A DNA stretch of 64,000 nt from VXNE01 sp965248075 (lineage in GTDB: Bacteria; Pseudomonadota; Gammaproteobacteria; Pseudomonadales; Azotimanducaceae). The stretch lies in the NCBI GenBank assembly GCA_965248075.1, contig CBDFIL010000003.1, positions 1-64,000 of the forward strand. Direction: 5' to 3'. How positions within the stretch are numbered: the first letter of the stretch is position 1; each line of letters opens with the position of its first letter. The notes under the pieces are model-generated. The model saw only the letters and a program-made list of their open reading frames with translations, had not been told where the DNA came from and searched no databases. Below are positions 18,547-26,928 of the stretch, piece after piece. A program made the position numbers and the translations under genes.

Positions 18547-19992
18547 ATGGCAGAAGCCGGCAAGCCCCCTTTCGGCATCAAGCTCGCTTTCGGCGTCGGC
18601 CAACTGGCCGAGGGCCTGCATAATGGCGGCTTCGGCATCTTCCTCCTGTTCTACTACAACCAGGTGCTCGGCGTGCCGGGCACCCTGGCCGGCATCGCCG
18701 TGGGAACGGCCGTCGTCCTCGATGCGTTCACCGACCCGCTGGCCGGCTCGCTCTCCGACCACTGGCACTCACGCCTGGGGCGGCGTCACCCGTTCATGTA
18801 CGCCGCCATCCTGCCGCTCGCGCTGTCCTTCTTCCTGCTCTTCAACCCGCTCGTGACCGGCGACTGGGCGCTCTTCGTGTGGCTTGTCGTGTTCGCGAAC
18901 GCAACGCGCACCTCGATGTCCCTCTACTTCGTCCCGCACAATGCCCTCGGGGCCGAGATGACGGATGACTTCGACGAACGCACGGCTCTCGTCGGCTACC
19001 GGACCTTTTTCGGCACGCTCGGCCACCTGTTCGCGGTCACGATCGGCTTCACGCTGTTCTTCACGGCCACCCCGGAGTTCGCGAACGGACAGCTCAACGC
19101 CGCGGCGTACCCGCCCTTCGCCACAAGTTTGTGCTGCCTGATGGCCGCGGCGATTTTCTGTTCCGCCTGGGGCACGCGGAGCGTGATTCCGTCCCTCCCG
19201 ACCGCCGCCGAGCGGGTGAGCTTCCAGGCGCTGACGGTCGTGCGGCGCGTGTTCGCGGACGTCGCTGCGGCCATGCGCTGCGGCTCCTTTCGCTGGCTGT
19301 TCGCCGGCGGCCTGATCGTGTTTGTGATGGTCGGGGTCGACGGCGCGCTCAACATCTACATCTATACCTATTTCTGGGAGCTTTCTCGCGGCGACATCAT
19401 CCTTGTGGTCGCCGGCTATCCCGTCGGCGTGATGATCGGCGCGACGCTCTCCGCGCGCATCTTCGCCCGCTGGGGCAAGCGGGCCGGGCTCATGTTCGGA
19501 GCGGGATCGTGGGCGTTCTGGCAAATCCTGCCCGTCGTCCTGCGCCTCGCGGGATGGTTTCCGGAGAACGCCGACGCCGTGCTCCTGCCACTGCTGGTCG
19601 GGATGCGCGTGATCCAGGGCGTCTGCACCGTCCAGGCGCCCGTCGCCACGGGGTCCATGATCGCCGACACCGTGGATGAGCACGAACTGGCCACGGGCCG
19701 GCGCCAGGAGGGCATCTTCTTCGCCGCGAGCTCATTTTCCCAGAAGGCGGCATCGGGCTGCGGTACGGTCGTCGCCGGCCTGGCCCTCGACCTCATCGAC
19801 TGGCCGCGAGGCGCGCACGTGCAATCCGCGGCCGACGTACCGTCGGCAACCCTGGTCGACCTCGGGCTCCTCTATGGGCCCTACGTGGCGGCCTTCGCCG
19901 TGGTGGCGCTCTGGTGCTTCAGCCGCTACAGGCTGACCCGCGAGCGACACGAGGAGATTCTGGCCGCGCTGCAGCTGCGGCGCGCGCATTGA
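18547..19992 (+). CDS. MFS transporter, glycoside-pentoside-hexuronide (GPH/MelB-like) family
   Basis: A 481-residue, 12-helix carrier. The N-terminal FGVGQLAEGLHNGGFGIFLL, the loop DPLAGSLSDHWHSRLGRRHP, and YFVPHNALGAEMTDDFDERT followed by YRTFFGTLG are signatures of the GPH cation symporter family. Substrates in the family are sugars and related compounds; the one here is unknown. The ATG at 18547 is chosen because the family start MAEAGKPPFGIKLAFGVG begins there; a GGAGG lies 10-14 bases upstream. Confidence 0.88.
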   Translation: MAEAGKPPFGIKLAFGVGQLAEGLHNGGFGIFLLFYYNQVLGVPGTLAGIAVGTAVVLDAFTDPLAGSLSDHWHSRLGRRHPFMYAAILPLALSFFLLFNPLVTGDWALFVWLVVFANATRTSMSLYFVPHNALGAEMTDDFDERTALVGYRTFFGTLGHLFAVTIGFTLFFTATPEFANGQLNAAAYPPFATSLCCLMAAAIFCSAWGTRSVIPSLPTAAERVSFQALTVVRRVFADVAAAMRCGSFRWLFAGGLIVFVMVGVDGALNIYIYTYFWELSRGDIILVVAGYPVGVMIGATLSARIFARWGKRAGLMFGAGSWAFWQILPVVLRLAGWFPENADAVLLPLLVGMRVIQGVCTVQAPVATGSMIADTVDEHELATGRRQEGIFFAASSFSQKAASGCGTVVAGLALDLIDWPRGAHVQSAADVPSATLVDLGLLYGPYVAAFAVVALWCFSRYRLTRERHEEILAALQLRRAH

Positions 19993-20039
19993 GGGGACGA
20001 CGCACGCACCGGCGCCGAGCCGACCGGCTTCCTTCGCCG

Positions 20040-20873
20040 TCAGCCTCCCATGCCCCACTCCAGGCGGTACAGGGCGTACGCCAGGCCGATACCTACCAGA
20101 AAGGCACCGATGAGCTTGCCGCGATCGTGACTGTGGAAGTGAATCTCCGGCAGCAGATCGCTGAGGGATATGCACAGGAACGCGCCGGCGGCGAACGCAA
20201 GCGCCCTGCCGACGACCGCCTCTTCCGCGGGACCGAGCAGGCGCACCCCGGAGAAGGCCGCCAGCGCCGTCAGCGGCACGACGAGGGCGAAGCCGAGGTT
20301 GGCGGTGGCCCGCGCTCGGCGACTGCGACCGGCGGCCCGCATCGTGCCGACGATCGAGTAGGCGTCGAGGGGCTTGTGGATCAGGACGGCGAGGAAGACG
20401 CCAAGCCCGGCCAGGGCCGCTTCCCCTTGATGCAGGGCATCGTTGCGCATGCTGGCGCCCAGGGCCACGCCCTCGGTCACGGCATGCAGGCCGAGTCCCA
20501 GGGCGATGCCGGCCAGGCTCCCGGCAGGAGCCCCGGAGCCACCGCCCTGGGCGTCTTGAAGCGCCGTCGCCTCGCTGCTGAAGTCGTGCTGGTGGAAGTG
20601 AAAGACGTGCAACAGGAACACCATCACGATCACGCCGAACATCATCCAGACCACCGCCTGCTGCGCGACATCCGGGCCGGAGAAGTGCCGCAGGCTGTGC
20701 GGCAGCAGGTGATACATCGCGATGCCGAGAATGAAGCCCGACACCAGGCTCATGACCACCTGGGTACGGGTATGGGTCATCCTGCCGAGTGCGGACAGCC
20801 GGCCGCCGAGCAGGGACACGGCGAAGATGGCCGCCGAATACCCCGACAGCACCACGAGGGAGTTCCAGTCCAC
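20040..20873 (-). CDS. ZIP-family divalent metal transporter
   Basis: A 277-residue, eight-helix metal uptake protein. The metal-site motifs of helices 4 and 5 are present: LGLHAVTEGVALGASM and AVLIHKPLDAYSIVG. Histidine-rich loops (HVFHFHQHDF in the middle, EIHFHSHDRGK near the end) fit zinc or iron handling. It is not adjacent to the znu locus at 27-29.7 kb, but both could serve zinc supply. Confidence 0.87.
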   Translation of the reverse strand: MDWNSLVVLSGYSAAIFAVSLLGGRLSALGRMTHTRTQVVMSLVSGFILGIAMYHLLPHSLRHFSGPDVAQQAVVWMMFGVIVMVFLLHVFHFHQHDFSSEATALQDAQGGGSGAPAGSLAGIALGLGLHAVTEGVALGASMRNDALHQGEAALAGLGVFLAVLIHKPLDAYSIVGTMRAAGRSRRARATANLGFALVVPLTALAAFSGVRLLGPAEEAVVGRALAFAAGAFLCISLSDLLPEIHFHSHDRGKLIGAFLVGIGLAYALYRLEWGMGG

Positions 20874-20906
20874 TACGGCGCGGATCGCAACACGACGTTC
20901 AAGGGC

Positions 20907-21682
20907 CTACACCCACCGCGGCGGACCGTTCTTGAGACGGGCGTGTACGCGTACCTGAACATCGTCCGCGAATTGCTCCTGCCAGAGGGATTCGACGTAC
21001 CAGGTGGCGCCGGCATCCTGCCACTCGCTGCCACTCTGCGGCGCATCGCCTTCTCCTTCAACAACCATGTCGATGCCGGAGCCCGCAAACTCCCGGATGG
21101 CCCGCACATCTGCAGGCCGCACGTGCCCCGGCTCGCCGCGCTCGTTGCGAACCGATGCAATGATGCCCTGATACCGCACCGCGCGGGCCATGGAACGGCG
21201 GTTGGGCCACAGGCCCACCACCCAGATCGGTATCCGGGCGTCGTGGACGCGTACCGGCGGCTTGTGCGGGAAGGTCGACTCGTCGATCCGGTAGTGCTTG
21301 CCGGCGTAGGTGAAGGGTTGCCCGCGCCAGAGACCGGTGACGATGTCGAGGGACTCATCCAGCAATTCGGCGCGCCGCCGAACGTCCGTAACTTCCCCGA
21401 AGCTCCCGAATCCGGAATCCGTCGCGCCAAGCCCCACCGGGAGGATAGCGTTGCCGACCTGGCGGCGACCTGCCAGGGCCGCATGCGGGACAGCGGAGAC
21501 AGCAGCGTACCGATCCTGATCGAGGACGTGGCCAACGCGGCGGCGGTCATCGATACCCAGGCGTCAACCCCCCACACGGGCTCCGAGACGAAGAAGCCGT
21601 CCCAGCCGTGCGCTTCCGCCTGCGCCGCGGCTGCCATGACCTGGCGCGCGTCTCCGACGGGCATGACAAATCCGAATCGCAA
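20907..21682 (-). pseudogene. LLM-class flavin oxidoreductase, frameshifted by an internal deletion
   Basis: Two frames together give one LLM-family protein. The first runs from a TTG at 21682 (GGAGG upstream) with RFGFVMPVGDARQVMAAAAQ and ALATSSIRIGTLLSPLSRMR up to VAARSATL. The second resumes with ILPVGLGATDSGFGSFGEV and ends in KNGPPRWV. The family segment of about 8 residues between them (LD-x-LSxGR) is missing, so roughly 22-23 bp were lost near 21450. The product is truncated and probably non-functional. An intact relative is at 14111-15037. Confidence 0.78.
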
Positions 21683-21841
21683 CGTCGAGCCTCCAGAATT
21701 GACGGGAATGGTACCGGACTCGCCCTGGATGGCGGCCCCGGGTATGCCCATCTGTGTGGCGGCTTCGGAACCGACACACTTGCACGGAACAAATGCGTGA
21801 GTCGCCCGCGCCGGGCTTCGCGGGTGATTCGGGACGGGACG

Positions 21842-22009
21842 TGTAGGGGCGACCCTTGTGGTCGCCCGGGGATGTGCATGAATGCGAAAACGGGACGCCA
21901 CAAGGGCGTCCCCTACAGCCCGCGCCAGGCCATGTCCGATTTCGAACGGGACGTCGCCCGCGTCGAGCTTGCGCAAGCCCTCGGCGACGGGGCGGGACAA
22001 GCCCGTCCC
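21842..22009. repeat. REP-like hairpin repeat (left half, interrupted by IS110)
   Basis: Three short hairpins share one design: 8-bp stems with a CTTGT/ACAAG pentaloop. They are GGGCGACC-CTTGT-GGTCGCCC (21847-21867), GGGACGCC-ACAAG-GGCGTCCC (21892-21912) and GGGGCGGG-ACAAG-CCCGTCCC (21989-22009, one wobble). The first two are bounded by TGTAGGGG and CCCCTACA. The core GTCGAGCTTGCGCAAGCCC recurs inverted at 37.93 kb. The repeat is continued after the insertion at 23672-23688. Confidence 0.75.
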
Positions 22010-22011
22010 CT

Positions 22012-22234
22012 GTACGCTTCTAACCAGCTTCGCGGCGGTGCCGCGAAGCTGGGCAGAGCTGCCGGGAGCGACCACCGGTCCCCTGTGCCACGAGCACCGA
22101 CGTAGGACTCGTGCCTCGGCGGTTTTCTGCCGCGATGGACGCCCAGTGAACAGTCCGCGCCTCGAGCGCCAGTACAGGGACAGGTGAGCATCGCGGCATG
22201 CCTGCAGCATCGGGGGAAGCAACGACGAGGAGGC
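22012..22234 (+). ncRNA. IS110 left-end non-coding region, candidate bridge RNA
   Basis: A 223-nt leader upstream of the transposase. It has a perfect 13-bp hairpin, CCAGCTTCGCGGC/GCCGCGAAGCTGG (22024-22052), then GCTGCCGGGAGCGACC and a CGGCGGTTTT...CCCAGTGAA block. Copy B of the element keeps the same blocks but replaces the hairpin with another of different sequence (37989-38014). Members of IS110 are known to make a bridge RNA from such ends that pairs with target and donor DNA. Function here is inferred. Confidence 0.45.
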
Positions 22235-23500
22235 ATGATGTCTGGGTTGAACTGGTACGTCGGCGTGGACTGGGGTGGGCAGAACCACCAGGTGTGCGTG
22301 CTCGACGGCGCTGGCGCGGTGCGTGGCGAGAACGTGTTCGCGCACAGCGGGCCGGGGCTGGCGGCGATGGCGGCGTGGATCGCCGAGACGGTTGCCGCGG
22401 CGCCGTCCGAGACGGTCGGGGTGGCGATCGAGACGCCACGCGGTCCGGTGGTGGAGAGCTTGCTGGCGCACGGCCTGGCGGTGCACGCGATCAACCCGAA
22501 GCAGCTCGACCGGTTCCGCGACCGGTACTCGCCGGCGGGCGCCAAGGACGACCGCCGCGACGCGCGCGTGCTGGCCTCGGCGCTGCGCACCGACCCACAG
22601 TGCCTGCGGCGGGTACAGGCGTCCGCCCCGGTGGTCGTCGAACTGCGCGAGTGGACGCGGACCCACGACGAACTCAAAGGCGAGCGGGTGCGGCTGACCA
22701 ACCGCATGCACGACCTGCTGTGGCGCTACTACCCGGCGTTCAACCAAGTGGTCGAGGACGACCTCGCGGCGCCGTGGGCGATGGCGCTGTGGAAGCGCGT
22801 ACCGACGCCAGCGGCAGCGCGCGGCATGCGCCTGTCGTCGTACGACAACTTGTTGAAAAAGCACAGGGTCCAGCGCTTCGACGCAGCCACGCTGAAGGCT
22901 CGGCTGGCGCAACGGCCGCTCGACGTAGACCCGGCGTCGATGCGCGCCGCGGAGACGCACATGCGTCTGCTGACCAAGCGTCTGGCCGTGGTGGTCAAGC
23001 AACTCGCCGAGACTCAGACCCGGATCGACGCGTTCCTGGCGGAGCTCGGCGGCGCTGATCCGGCGACCACCGGCAGCGAGGATCCGCAGCCGGGGCAGGC
23101 GAAGGGGCAGCGCGACGCGACCATCCTGCGATCCATCCCGGGAGTCGGTAGGTACGTCCTCGCCACGCTGCTCGCAGAGGCGGATGATCCCCTGCGCCGA
23201 CGAGACTACCACGCCCTGCGCTGCCTGGGCGGGGCGGCCCCGGTCACCAAACAGTCCGGCCGGGTTCGCATCGTGACGCGCCGCCTCGCAGTCCATGACC
23301 GGCTGCGCGATGCCCTCGGCTACTGGGCGAGCGGGGCGGTGCAGAAAGACCCGGCGTGCAAGGCGCGATACCAGGCGCTGCGCGCCCGCGGCCACGGCCA
23401 CCACCGCGCGCTACGCTCGGTCGCGGACCGTCTGCTGTTCGTGGCTTGCACGATGCTGCGCGACGGCACGGTGTTCGACCCGCAGCACGCCCCGGCATGA
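22235..23500 (+). CDS. IS110-family transposase (DEDD recombinase)
   Basis: About 421 residues. The N-terminal RuvC-like DEDD domain shows YVGVDWGGQNH (first Asp), VGVAIETPRGPVVESLL (Glu) and GAKDDRRDARVLA (Asp pair). The C-terminal transposase-20 domain has SIPGVGRYVLATLLAEADD and the putative catalytic serine in APVTKQSGRVR. The start at ATG 22235 (or 22238) follows GAGGAGGC. All key residues are present, so it may be active. It is about 60-70% alike in its first 170 residues to the truncated copy at 39953. Confidence 0.9.
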   Translation: MMSGLNWYVGVDWGGQNHQVCVLDGAGAVRGENVFAHSGPGLAAMAAWIAETVAAAPSETVGVAIETPRGPVVESLLAHGLAVHAINPKQLDRFRDRYSPAGAKDDRRDARVLASALRTDPQCLRRVQASAPVVVELREWTRTHDELKGERVRLTNRMHDLLWRYYPAFNQVVEDDLAAPWAMALWKRVPTPAAARGMRLSSYDNLLKKHRVQRFDAATLKARLAQRPLDVDPASMRAAETHMRLLTKRLAVVVKQLAETQTRIDAFLAELGGADPATTGSEDPQPGQAKGQRDATILRSIPGVGRYVLATLLAEADDPLRRRDYHALRCLGGAAPVTKQSGRVRIVTRRLAVHDRLRDALGYWASGAVQKDPACKARYQALRARGHGHHRALRSVADRLLFVACTMLRDGTVFDPQHAPA

Positions 23501-23802
23501 ACGGCGCGCGTAGCGCGATGCGCAACGCGCGCACGTCCCGCCCGGGCGGGACGCGCGTCGAACACGGCAACCCGCCAACCCGCCAACCCCTCGAAACACC
23601 GGAGGCAACGGCCCACTGACCATCCCAGCCAAAATACACGGAACAGCACTTGCAGAACCGTGAACAGTCCTACGGTCTTCTGTTCCGGTGTCCCGGCCTG
23701 CATTGACCCGAGCCCCATCGACTCGCACACTACCTCCCCGGCACGTGCGCCGGACTGCGCCTTCCACCGCGCGCAGTGGTGTGCGACTAACGGAGACCGA
23801 AC
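23501..23802 (+). other. IS110 right end, repeat tail and promoter region of the next gene
   Basis: The first 170 bases are the non-coding right end of the IS110 element. They include a perfect palindrome GTCCCGCCCGGGCGGGAC (23535-23552), a short tandem CAACCCGC repeat, and TTGCAGAACCGTGAACAGTCCT at the extreme end, which recurs nearly unchanged at 52043-52064. After 23671 come the displaced repeat half (to 23688) and about 110 bases in which no gene or clear promoter is seen. Confidence 0.5.
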
Positions 23803-24339
23803 ATGATCGTCGTCCGAATATTATCGATACTGGTCGGGACCGTGATCCTCGCCGCCGGCCTATACCTGATCGGTATGCGCTTCGCGGACGGGCCGAACGC
23901 ACTCGTCGCCGGGGGCCCGCTGGTTTCGGGAGAACTCGTCACCGAAGAACCCGACTGGGCCTTCGCGCGGGATGTCAGGGAGATCGAACTGCAGCTCACG
24001 ACCCCGCCCCGGTCGCGGACGGTCTGGGTCGTTGAACACGACGGTGCGCTCTTCGTCCCCTGCGGCTACCGCGACTCCTGGTGGGGACGCCTGTGGAAGC
24101 AGTGGCCGCTCGAGGCACGGGAAGACCCGCGGGCCGTGGTCCGCATCGAGGGCAAGCGTTACGAGCGAACGCTGCTTCCGGTGACGGCTTCCCACCCTCA
24201 AATCGAGCCGATCCTGGCCAAGCTCGGGCAGAAGTATGGCTTTCCACCGCCACCGGCCAAGTACGCGCTCGATTCGCAGGCGATGATCCTGTTCGAACTG
24301 GCGCGCCGCATGGACCCACCTGCGCGGGCGTCCGGCTGA
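23803..24339 (+). CDS. Hypothetical membrane-anchored protein
   Basis: A 178-residue protein with an N-terminal hydrophobic anchor (LSILVGTVILAAGLYLIG, about residues 7-24). Its soluble domain is rich in short beta-strand patterns (DVREIELQLTT, SRTVWVVEHDGALFVPCGY, PRAVVRIEGKRYERTLLPV). The pattern resembles split-barrel flavin/deazaflavin-binding proteins, but I do not recognise a definite family. It stands alone before a ThuA-like gene 80 bp downstream. Codon use and GC content are as in the neighbours. Confidence 0.65.
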   Translation: MIVVRILSILVGTVILAAGLYLIGMRFADGPNALVAGGPLVSGELVTEEPDWAFARDVREIELQLTTPPRSRTVWVVEHDGALFVPCGYRDSWWGRLWKQWPLEAREDPRAVVRIEGKRYERTLLPVTASHPQIEPILAKLGQKYGFPPPPAKYALDSQAMILFELARRMDPPARASG

Positions 24340-24419
24340 CTGGCGAGCCCCGCATGCCCTGATTGCCCGGCGCCATGCCTGGCCCTGCTTCGGTAACATG
24401 ATTCCAGGGAGGATCGAAC

Positions 24420-25220
24420 ATGAACCCACGCACCCATCTCATCGTCGGCGGTTTCCCGCCGGGCGCCTCCGCCGGTCATGACATGGACTACGCGCGCCGG
24501 TCCCTGCTCGAGTGGATCGGCGAACGGGAGGACGTCGCGACCACCGTCGCGAACGACTTCTCCGATCTCGACCGCTGGCTCGACGGCGCCAAGCTCCTGA
24601 TGACGTACGTGGCGGGGCCGATCCCGAACGCCGACCAGCACGATGTCCTGCGTACCTGGCTCGAAGGCGGCGGGCGCTGGTTCGCCCTGCACGGCACCAG
24701 CGGCGGACGCGCGGCCCGCATCGAGGGCACGCGCCAGCGCAGGATGGTCAGGGAGGCCCATCACGAAACGCTCGGCTGCTTCTTCCTGAACCACCCACCG
24801 GTGTGCCGGTTCGAAGTACAGGTGACGAACGGACACCCGCTGACCGGGGGACTGCCGACATCGTTCGAGACCGTCGACGAGCTCTACCTCGTGGAGCCGA
24901 TCGGCGAGAGCCGGATCCTTCTGACCACGGAACTGCCCGAAGACCCCTCCCCGCCCGGATTCGGCTTCCGATACGACGCCGATACGTCCCTGTTGCCCGA
25001 CGGCAAGACGCGGGTGCTCGGCTACGTCAAGGAGATCGGCGCCGGCAGCGTGGCGTACGTCGCACTGGGCCACACCCACTCCCGACGTTCGAACTCGCAG
25101 CCGTTCGTCGACGAGTCGGTGACGTCCGACGGTGTCACGCCGTCGACCTTGCGGGGCAGTTGGGAGACGGACGAGTTCCGCACGCTGGTACGCAACGCGA
25201 TCTCCTGGGGCGTGGGATAG
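24420..25220 (+). CDS. ThuA-like domain protein
   Basis: A 266-residue protein with the ThuA (trehalose-utilisation, class-I-glutamine-amidotransferase-like) fold. AKLLMTYVAGPIPN is followed by LRTWLEGGGRWFALHGTSGG, EAHHETLGCFFLNHPPV, NGHPLTGGLPTSFETVDELY, and SVAYVALGHTHSR in the last strand. ThuA proteins are linked to carbohydrate metabolism, but no enzymatic role is firmly set. An AGGGAGG site precedes the ATG at 24420. Confidence 0.82.
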   Translation: MNPRTHLIVGGFPPGASAGHDMDYARRSLLEWIGEREDVATTVANDFSDLDRWLDGAKLLMTYVAGPIPNADQHDVLRTWLEGGGRWFALHGTSGGRAARIEGTRQRRMVREAHHETLGCFFLNHPPVCRFEVQVTNGHPLTGGLPTSFETVDELYLVEPIGESRILLTTELPEDPSPPGFGFRYDADTSLLPDGKTRVLGYVKEIGAGSVAYVALGHTHSRRSNSQPFVDESVTSDGVTPSTLRGSWETDEFRTLVRNAISWGVG

Positions 25221-25272
25221 CTCCCGCGCACCCGGATGCCGACGCTCCGCGGCGCGTCGGCGCCCCCCGCGC

Positions 25273-25420
25273 TCAACCGTAGGCCTGCGCCGGAAGCCAG
25301 GTCACGATCTCGCGCCAATGGAAGATGATCCCGAGCCCCACCAACTGGATCACGATGAAGAGAATGACCCCGCGGTAGATCACCGGCAGGTCGACATCCG
25401 GCGGCGCAACGCCGCGCAGG
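25273..25420 (-). pseudogene. TRAP transporter large permease (DctM) C-terminal remnant
   Basis: The last 49 codons of a DctM/TRAP large permease are readable: LRGVAPPDVDLPVIYRGV, FIVIQLVGLGIIF and IVTWLP before the stop at 25275-25273. No start or upstream permease body exists; the frame runs into an unrelated small ORF. It marks a lost TRAP transporter next to the aldo/keto reductase gene. Confidence 0.65.
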
Positions 25421-25523
25421 TCAACGCACCTCCTCGCCAGGAGGTCGCACGGCGAGGCTCGCGACGATTCCTACCAGGAACGCCACGACCACGGCGAGCA
25501 CCACCGAGCGTGCGGAAAACACC
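25421..25523 (-). CDS. Possible 33-residue single-span membrane peptide
   Basis: A GTG-initiated frame gives a basic start, one clear hydrophobic helix (VVLAVVVAFLVGIVASLAV) and a short charged tail ending EEVR. Its stop abuts the DctM remnant. No homologous family is recognised and the ribosome-binding site is weak, so it may be a remnant of a larger gene rather than a real small protein. Confidence 0.3.
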
Positions 25524-25548
25524 TTGCGAACTGCGCGCTTGTCAGGGT

Positions 25549-26769
25549 TCAGGCAAGCATGCGATGGGTCGGCGCACAGAGCGCATCCACCGCCAGGCCG
25601 TGCGGACAGGCACCTGCACACGGCTGTCCCGTGCAGCCAAGGCAGGCGCTCGCGTTCACATCCAGCTTCGCGTACTCCTCGCGGGCGAAACGCGGGTCGC
25701 CGTAGTCCGTCGCGTACATGCGGGTGCGCATGACGTCGGGTATCGGCACCCCGTAAGGGCAGGCCCCTTCGCACTCCGCACAGGCATGACGACAGTAGGT
25801 CGCGCCGTTCAGCACGGCATAGCGCTCGAGCAGCGCGAGATCCTCGCTGGTGACGCCCCGGGTACCCGATGCGCCGAGATACTCGTCAATGCGCTCCTCG
25901 GAGTTCATCGTGATGATCAGCCCGTGCACATGGTCGTCGGACAGCACCCAGCGAAACGCCGCCTGGGCGAACGTCGCCTCGCCCCGCTCGAAGGACCGCA
26001 TGTCGTTCAGCCGCGCGCCCATCAGCGTCTTCATGACTACCACACCGACGTCCCTCTCCCGCGCCTTCGCGAGCGCACGCGGCAGCGCCGGTTGCAGGGC
26101 CACGTAGTCGAACGACCGCGTGAGGCTCTGATAGAAGGAGGGATCCTGGCCGAAGTTGTAGGCGACGAGCACGACATCGACCATGTCCTCGTCAAAGGCG
26201 TAATCGAGGCAATCGATCAGCCGCCCGCCGTGGCCAGACATGCCGACGAAGCGAATCTTGCCCTGCTCCTTCGCCCGCGCGGCGAACTCGTGCCACTCGG
26301 GGTTCTGCAACCGCGCCACGTCGTTGACCGCGTGATTGAAGTAGACGTCGATGTAGTCCGTGCGCAGGCGCCGCAGCGACGTCTCCAGAGACTGCATCAG
26401 GGAATCCCGGTCCCGGTTGGCGCGCGCCATGGTCTTGGACACCAGCACGATCTCCTGCCGGTGGCCCTCGAGCGCGCGTCCCATGGCGTTCTCGGACGCG
26501 CCCCCCGTGTAGCCTTCGGCAGTGTCGAAGTAGTTCACGCCCTTGTCGAGGGCGTGCCGCACGAGGTCTTCGCCCCCGCGACGCAGACGCGCGGAACCGA
26601 AGGAGATGTCGGAGATCTCGAGGCCGGTACGACCGAGCCGGGTGTAGCGCCGCACTTCGCCAGCGGGGCGGGCCGCGTCCGGCGGCGAGGTCCCAGCGGC
26701 CGCCAGCAGCGGTGCGACGCCCGCCAGCGCCCCCAAACGCAACACGTCGCGACGGCCCAGTCTCGTCAT
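25549..26769 (-). CDS. Tat-exported aldo/keto reductase with ferredoxin-type C-terminus
   Basis: A 406-residue oxidoreductase. The N-terminus is a twin-arginine signal (GRRDVLRLGALAG). The aldo/keto reductase barrel keeps the catalytic tetrad: Asp in NYFDTAEGYT, Tyr in the same motif, Lys in VLVSKTMA and His in VYFNHAVND. After the barrel come cysteine clusters (CRHACAECEGACPYG and ACLGCTGQPCAGACPHG) typical of 4Fe-4S-binding members. It probably acts in the periplasm with an electron-transfer partner. The substrate is unknown. Confidence 0.85.
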   Translation of the reverse strand: MTRLGRRDVLRLGALAGVAPLLAAAGTSPPDAARPAGEVRRYTRLGRTGLEISDISFGSARLRRGGEDLVRHALDKGVNYFDTAEGYTGGASENAMGRALEGHRQEIVLVSKTMARANRDRDSLMQSLETSLRRLRTDYIDVYFNHAVNDVARLQNPEWHEFAARAKEQGKIRFVGMSGHGGRLIDCLDYAFDEDMVDVVLVAYNFGQDPSFYQSLTRSFDYVALQPALPRALAKARERDVGVVVMKTLMGARLNDMRSFERGEATFAQAAFRWVLSDDHVHGLIITMNSEERIDEYLGASGTRGVTSEDLALLERYAVLNGATYCRHACAECEGACPYGVPIPDVMRTRMYATDYGDPRFAREEYAKLDVNASACLGCTGQPCAGACPHGLAVDALCAPTHRMLA

Positions 26770-26928
26770 GGCAGTTCCCCTCGGCCTGTGTCCCCCGAGC
26801 CCACCGCAACGGGCGACCCGAGGAGTGACCCCGGACCGGCTCGGCCCCGGGAGACATTTTGACGGACAGCTTACGCGTGCGCCGTGGGACTGTCATCTTC
26901 CGGCCGCGCGGTGCGCGCCCGGCGCGGC

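Larger units (their letters stand above)
22010..23671 (+). mobile_element. IS110-family insertion sequence, apparently intact (copy A)
   Basis: The boundaries were inferred by joining flanks. CCCGTCCC at 22002-22009 plus ACGGTCTTCTGTTCC after 23671 rebuilds the uninterrupted repeat seen in reverse at 37888-37923. That leaves a roughly 1.66-kb element bordered by CT at both ends (CT-GTAC on the left, AGTC-CT on the right) and without terminal inverted repeats, as known for IS110. It contains a long non-coding left end, one transposase gene and a shorter right end. Boundaries are accurate to a base or two. Confidence 0.72.

Noticed and set aside
20873..23404. An 843-codon minus-strand frame across the IS110 transposase
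   Set aside because: Most is antisense to the transposase. Only its last third carries real coding text, which belongs to the broken LLM gene starting at 21682.
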